Source of the DNA: CAZHCA01 sp964530825 | Lineage (GTDB): Bacteria > Bacteroidota > Bacteroidia > Chitinophagales > Saprospiraceae | Assembly (NCBI GenBank): GCA_964530825.1 | Contig: CAZHCA010000005.1 | Coordinates: forward strand, 1 to 64,000 | Direction of reading: 5' to 3' | DNA: 64,000 bases | Shown here: positions 62,794 to 64,000 of the stretch, one piece after another | How positions within the stretch are numbered: position 1 is the stretch's first letter | How the letters are laid out: the number at the start of each line of letters is the position of its first letter | The notes under the pieces: generated by a model | Database searches by the model: none | The model's input: the letters and a program-made list of their open reading frames with translations, nothing else | What the model was told of the DNA's origin: nothing | Made by a program: the position numbers and the translations under genes

Positions 62794-64000
62794 TTATGAG
62801 ATAATGGCGCCCCTGGCTTCCCCGAAGCCAATGCGCAGGCCGTCACGCTCGCCGTAACCCCGCAAAGTCACGGTATCACCGTCTTCGAGAAAGGTACGGG
62901 TACTACCGTCGGGAAAATGCAAGGGCTGCGTGGCATTCCTGGTCAGCTCGAGCAGCGACCCGAAACTATCGGGATCGGGGCCGCTGATAGTCCCGCTGGC
63001 GTACAGGTCGCCGATCTGCAGATTACAACCGTTGCTGGTCTGGTGGGCGAGCTGCTGGGCCATACTCCAATACAGGTAGCGGCTATTGGTCCGGCATACC
63101 GTATGGGCAGGCGCCAGGCCAGGCTGTACCTCGACCTCGAGCTGGAGATCGAGATGGCTTCCGTCAGGCTGCTGCAAGTAGGGCAAGACCGGCGGATCTT
63201 GTGCCGGGCCGGCTGTGCGGAAAGGGGCCAAGGCGTCGAGTGTGACCACCCAGGGCGAAACCGTCGAGGCAAAGCTTTTGCCCAAAAAAGGCCCCAGCGG
63301 CTGGTATTCCCAGCGCTGGATATCTCGGGCCGACCAATCGTTGAATAACAACAGACCAAAAATGTAGTCTTCGGCCTCGGAGACCGACACCGGCTGGCCG
63401 AGGGCCGAGGGGCGGCCGATAACGAAGGCGAGTTCCAGCTCAAAGTCGAGCCGCTGCGTGGGCTGGAAAACAGGCGCCGTACTGCCAGTGAGCAGTACCT
63501 GCCCGGCCGGACGCCGGATCGGGGTACCCGAAACGACGATCGAGGAAGCCCGCCCATGGTAACCGACCGGCAAATGCTTCCAGTTGGGCAATAAGGCATT
63601 TTCGGGCTCGCGAAAAAGGCTCCCGACATTGGTAGCGTGCACTTCACTGGAGTAAAAGTCGGTGTAGTCGCCAACTTTTACCGGCATACGCATCACAACC
63701 GAATCGCGCGGCAACAGGAAGAAGTCGGCCAGTTCGCTGGCATCCCATTCTTCGAGATCATCGTCCATGATCTCAGCCAACCGGTAACGTACAGCCTGGG
63801 TTTTCTTTTTACCCAAAGCCATAAAATCGTTGAGATAAGTTTGCTGAAACACCCGCTTGTCTACCTGAAGATCGTCGAAAAAGCCATGGTCGGCCAGTAC
63901 GTAGAGATCGGCAATATGGTCGCCGATGGCGGTCGCCAGCCGGGGGCCGCCGCCAGGGCGCTCAAAAACGCCGAAAGGCAAATTCTGGATGGGAAAGTCG
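62794..64000 (-). CDS. fahA: Fumarylacetoacetase (5' end beyond window)
   Basis: Last step of tyrosine degradation, splitting fumarylacetoacetate into fumarate and acetoacetate. Motifs seen are GYHGRASSIVVSGTPIRRPA, LDFELELAFVIG, FLGKSFASTVSPWVV and GTISGPDPDSFGSLLELT. The frame stays open to base 64000 (upstream codons read DFPIQNLPFGVFE), so the start lies outside the window. The 3' end is complete. Confidence 0.95.
   Translation of the reverse strand, partial: DFPIQNLPFGVFERPGGGPRLATAIGDHIADLYVLADHGFFDDLQVDKRVFQQTYLNDFMALGKKKTQAVRYRLAEIMDDDLEEWDASELADFFLLPRDSVVMRMPVKVGDYTDFYSSEVHATNVGSLFREPENALLPNWKHLPVGYHGRASSIVVSGTPIRRPAGQVLLTGSTAPVFQPTQRLDFELELAFVIGRPSALGQPVSVSEAEDYIFGLLLFNDWSARDIQRWEYQPLGPFLGKSFASTVSPWVVTLDALAPFRTAGPAQDPPVLPYLQQPDGSHLDLQLEVEVQPGLAPAHTVCRTNSRYLYWSMAQQLAHQTSNGCNLQIGDLYASGTISGPDPDSFGSLLELTRNATQPLHFPDGSTRTFLEDGDTVTLRGYGERDGLRIGFGEARGAIIS

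Overview
The window looks like a chromosomal segment of a Bacteroidota bacterium, most likely from the Saprospiria/Lewinella-type lineage (inference from gene content). Evidence: a SusC/SusD pair, two proteins with type IX secretion (T9SS) C-terminal sorting domains, a GLPGLI protein next to a TonB-dependent-type barrel, a short-LID adenylate kinase, a tig-clpP-clpX cluster, and several promoters of the Bacteroidota type (-7 box TAnnTTTG). Most start sites have weak or no Shine-Dalgarno sequence. The core is moderately GC-rich, and an AT-rich accessory island sits at about 14.0-16.4 kb.

Layout. 0-4.2 kb: PrsW-type membrane protease, a broken SnoaL/NTF2-like gene, a DUF308/HdeD-like membrane protein and a TPM-domain protein. 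4.2-8.4 kb (minus): purA, a Fur-family regulator and a bifunctional Rel/SpoT enzyme. 8.8 kb: tRNA-Leu(TAG). 9.1-13.7 kb (plus): trigger factor, ClpP, ClpX, TruA. 14.2-19.9 kb: accessory island with a fulvocin C-related lipoprotein, a small membrane protein, a small HTH protein, an 8-cysteine secreted peptide, a GLPGLI protein and an outer-membrane barrel. 20.1-25.1 kb: acyltransferase-like protein, TonB-dependent receptor divergent from a heavy-metal-binding (HMA) protein, and glyA. 25.4-30 kb: purple-acid-phosphatase-like protein, polyprenyl diphosphate synthase, NfeD-like protein, prs.

30-35.8 kb (minus) is a vitamin B12 acquisition operon: cobalamin riboswitch, BtuB-like receptor, a T9SS protein with two DUF4465 (BtuH-type) domains, and a BtuG-like beta-propeller lipoprotein. 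It lies between prs and the L25/Ctc gene, which are neighbours in many bacteria. 35.9-39.8 kb (plus): L25/Ctc, omega-amidase-like protein, NlpC/P60 lipoprotein, adk, obg. 39.8-42.6 kb: ArsC/LMW-PTP-like protein, a kinase-RapZ C-domain fusion and an unknown protein. 42.8-46.3 kb: a giant T9SS adhesin-like protein with about 17 GCDS repeats. 46.4-51.3 kb: SusD and SusC. 51.6-55.3 kb: acetyl-CoA hydrolase/transferase, a seven-helix membrane protein, a lipoprotein and a carboxypeptidase-regulatory-domain protein. 55.5-60 kb (minus): Lon and topoisomerase IV subunit B. 60.2-64 kb: small membrane protein, LD-carboxypeptidase, a lipoprotein methyltransferase and a fumarylacetoacetase that runs off the right edge.

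The two regions most worth attention are the cysteine-rich peptide island (14.2-19.9 kb) and the B12 operon, with its tandem DUF4465/T9SS fusion and a riboswitch whose 3' strand has a perfect competing complement downstream. All family assignments come from motif recognition by eye; no database search was run.
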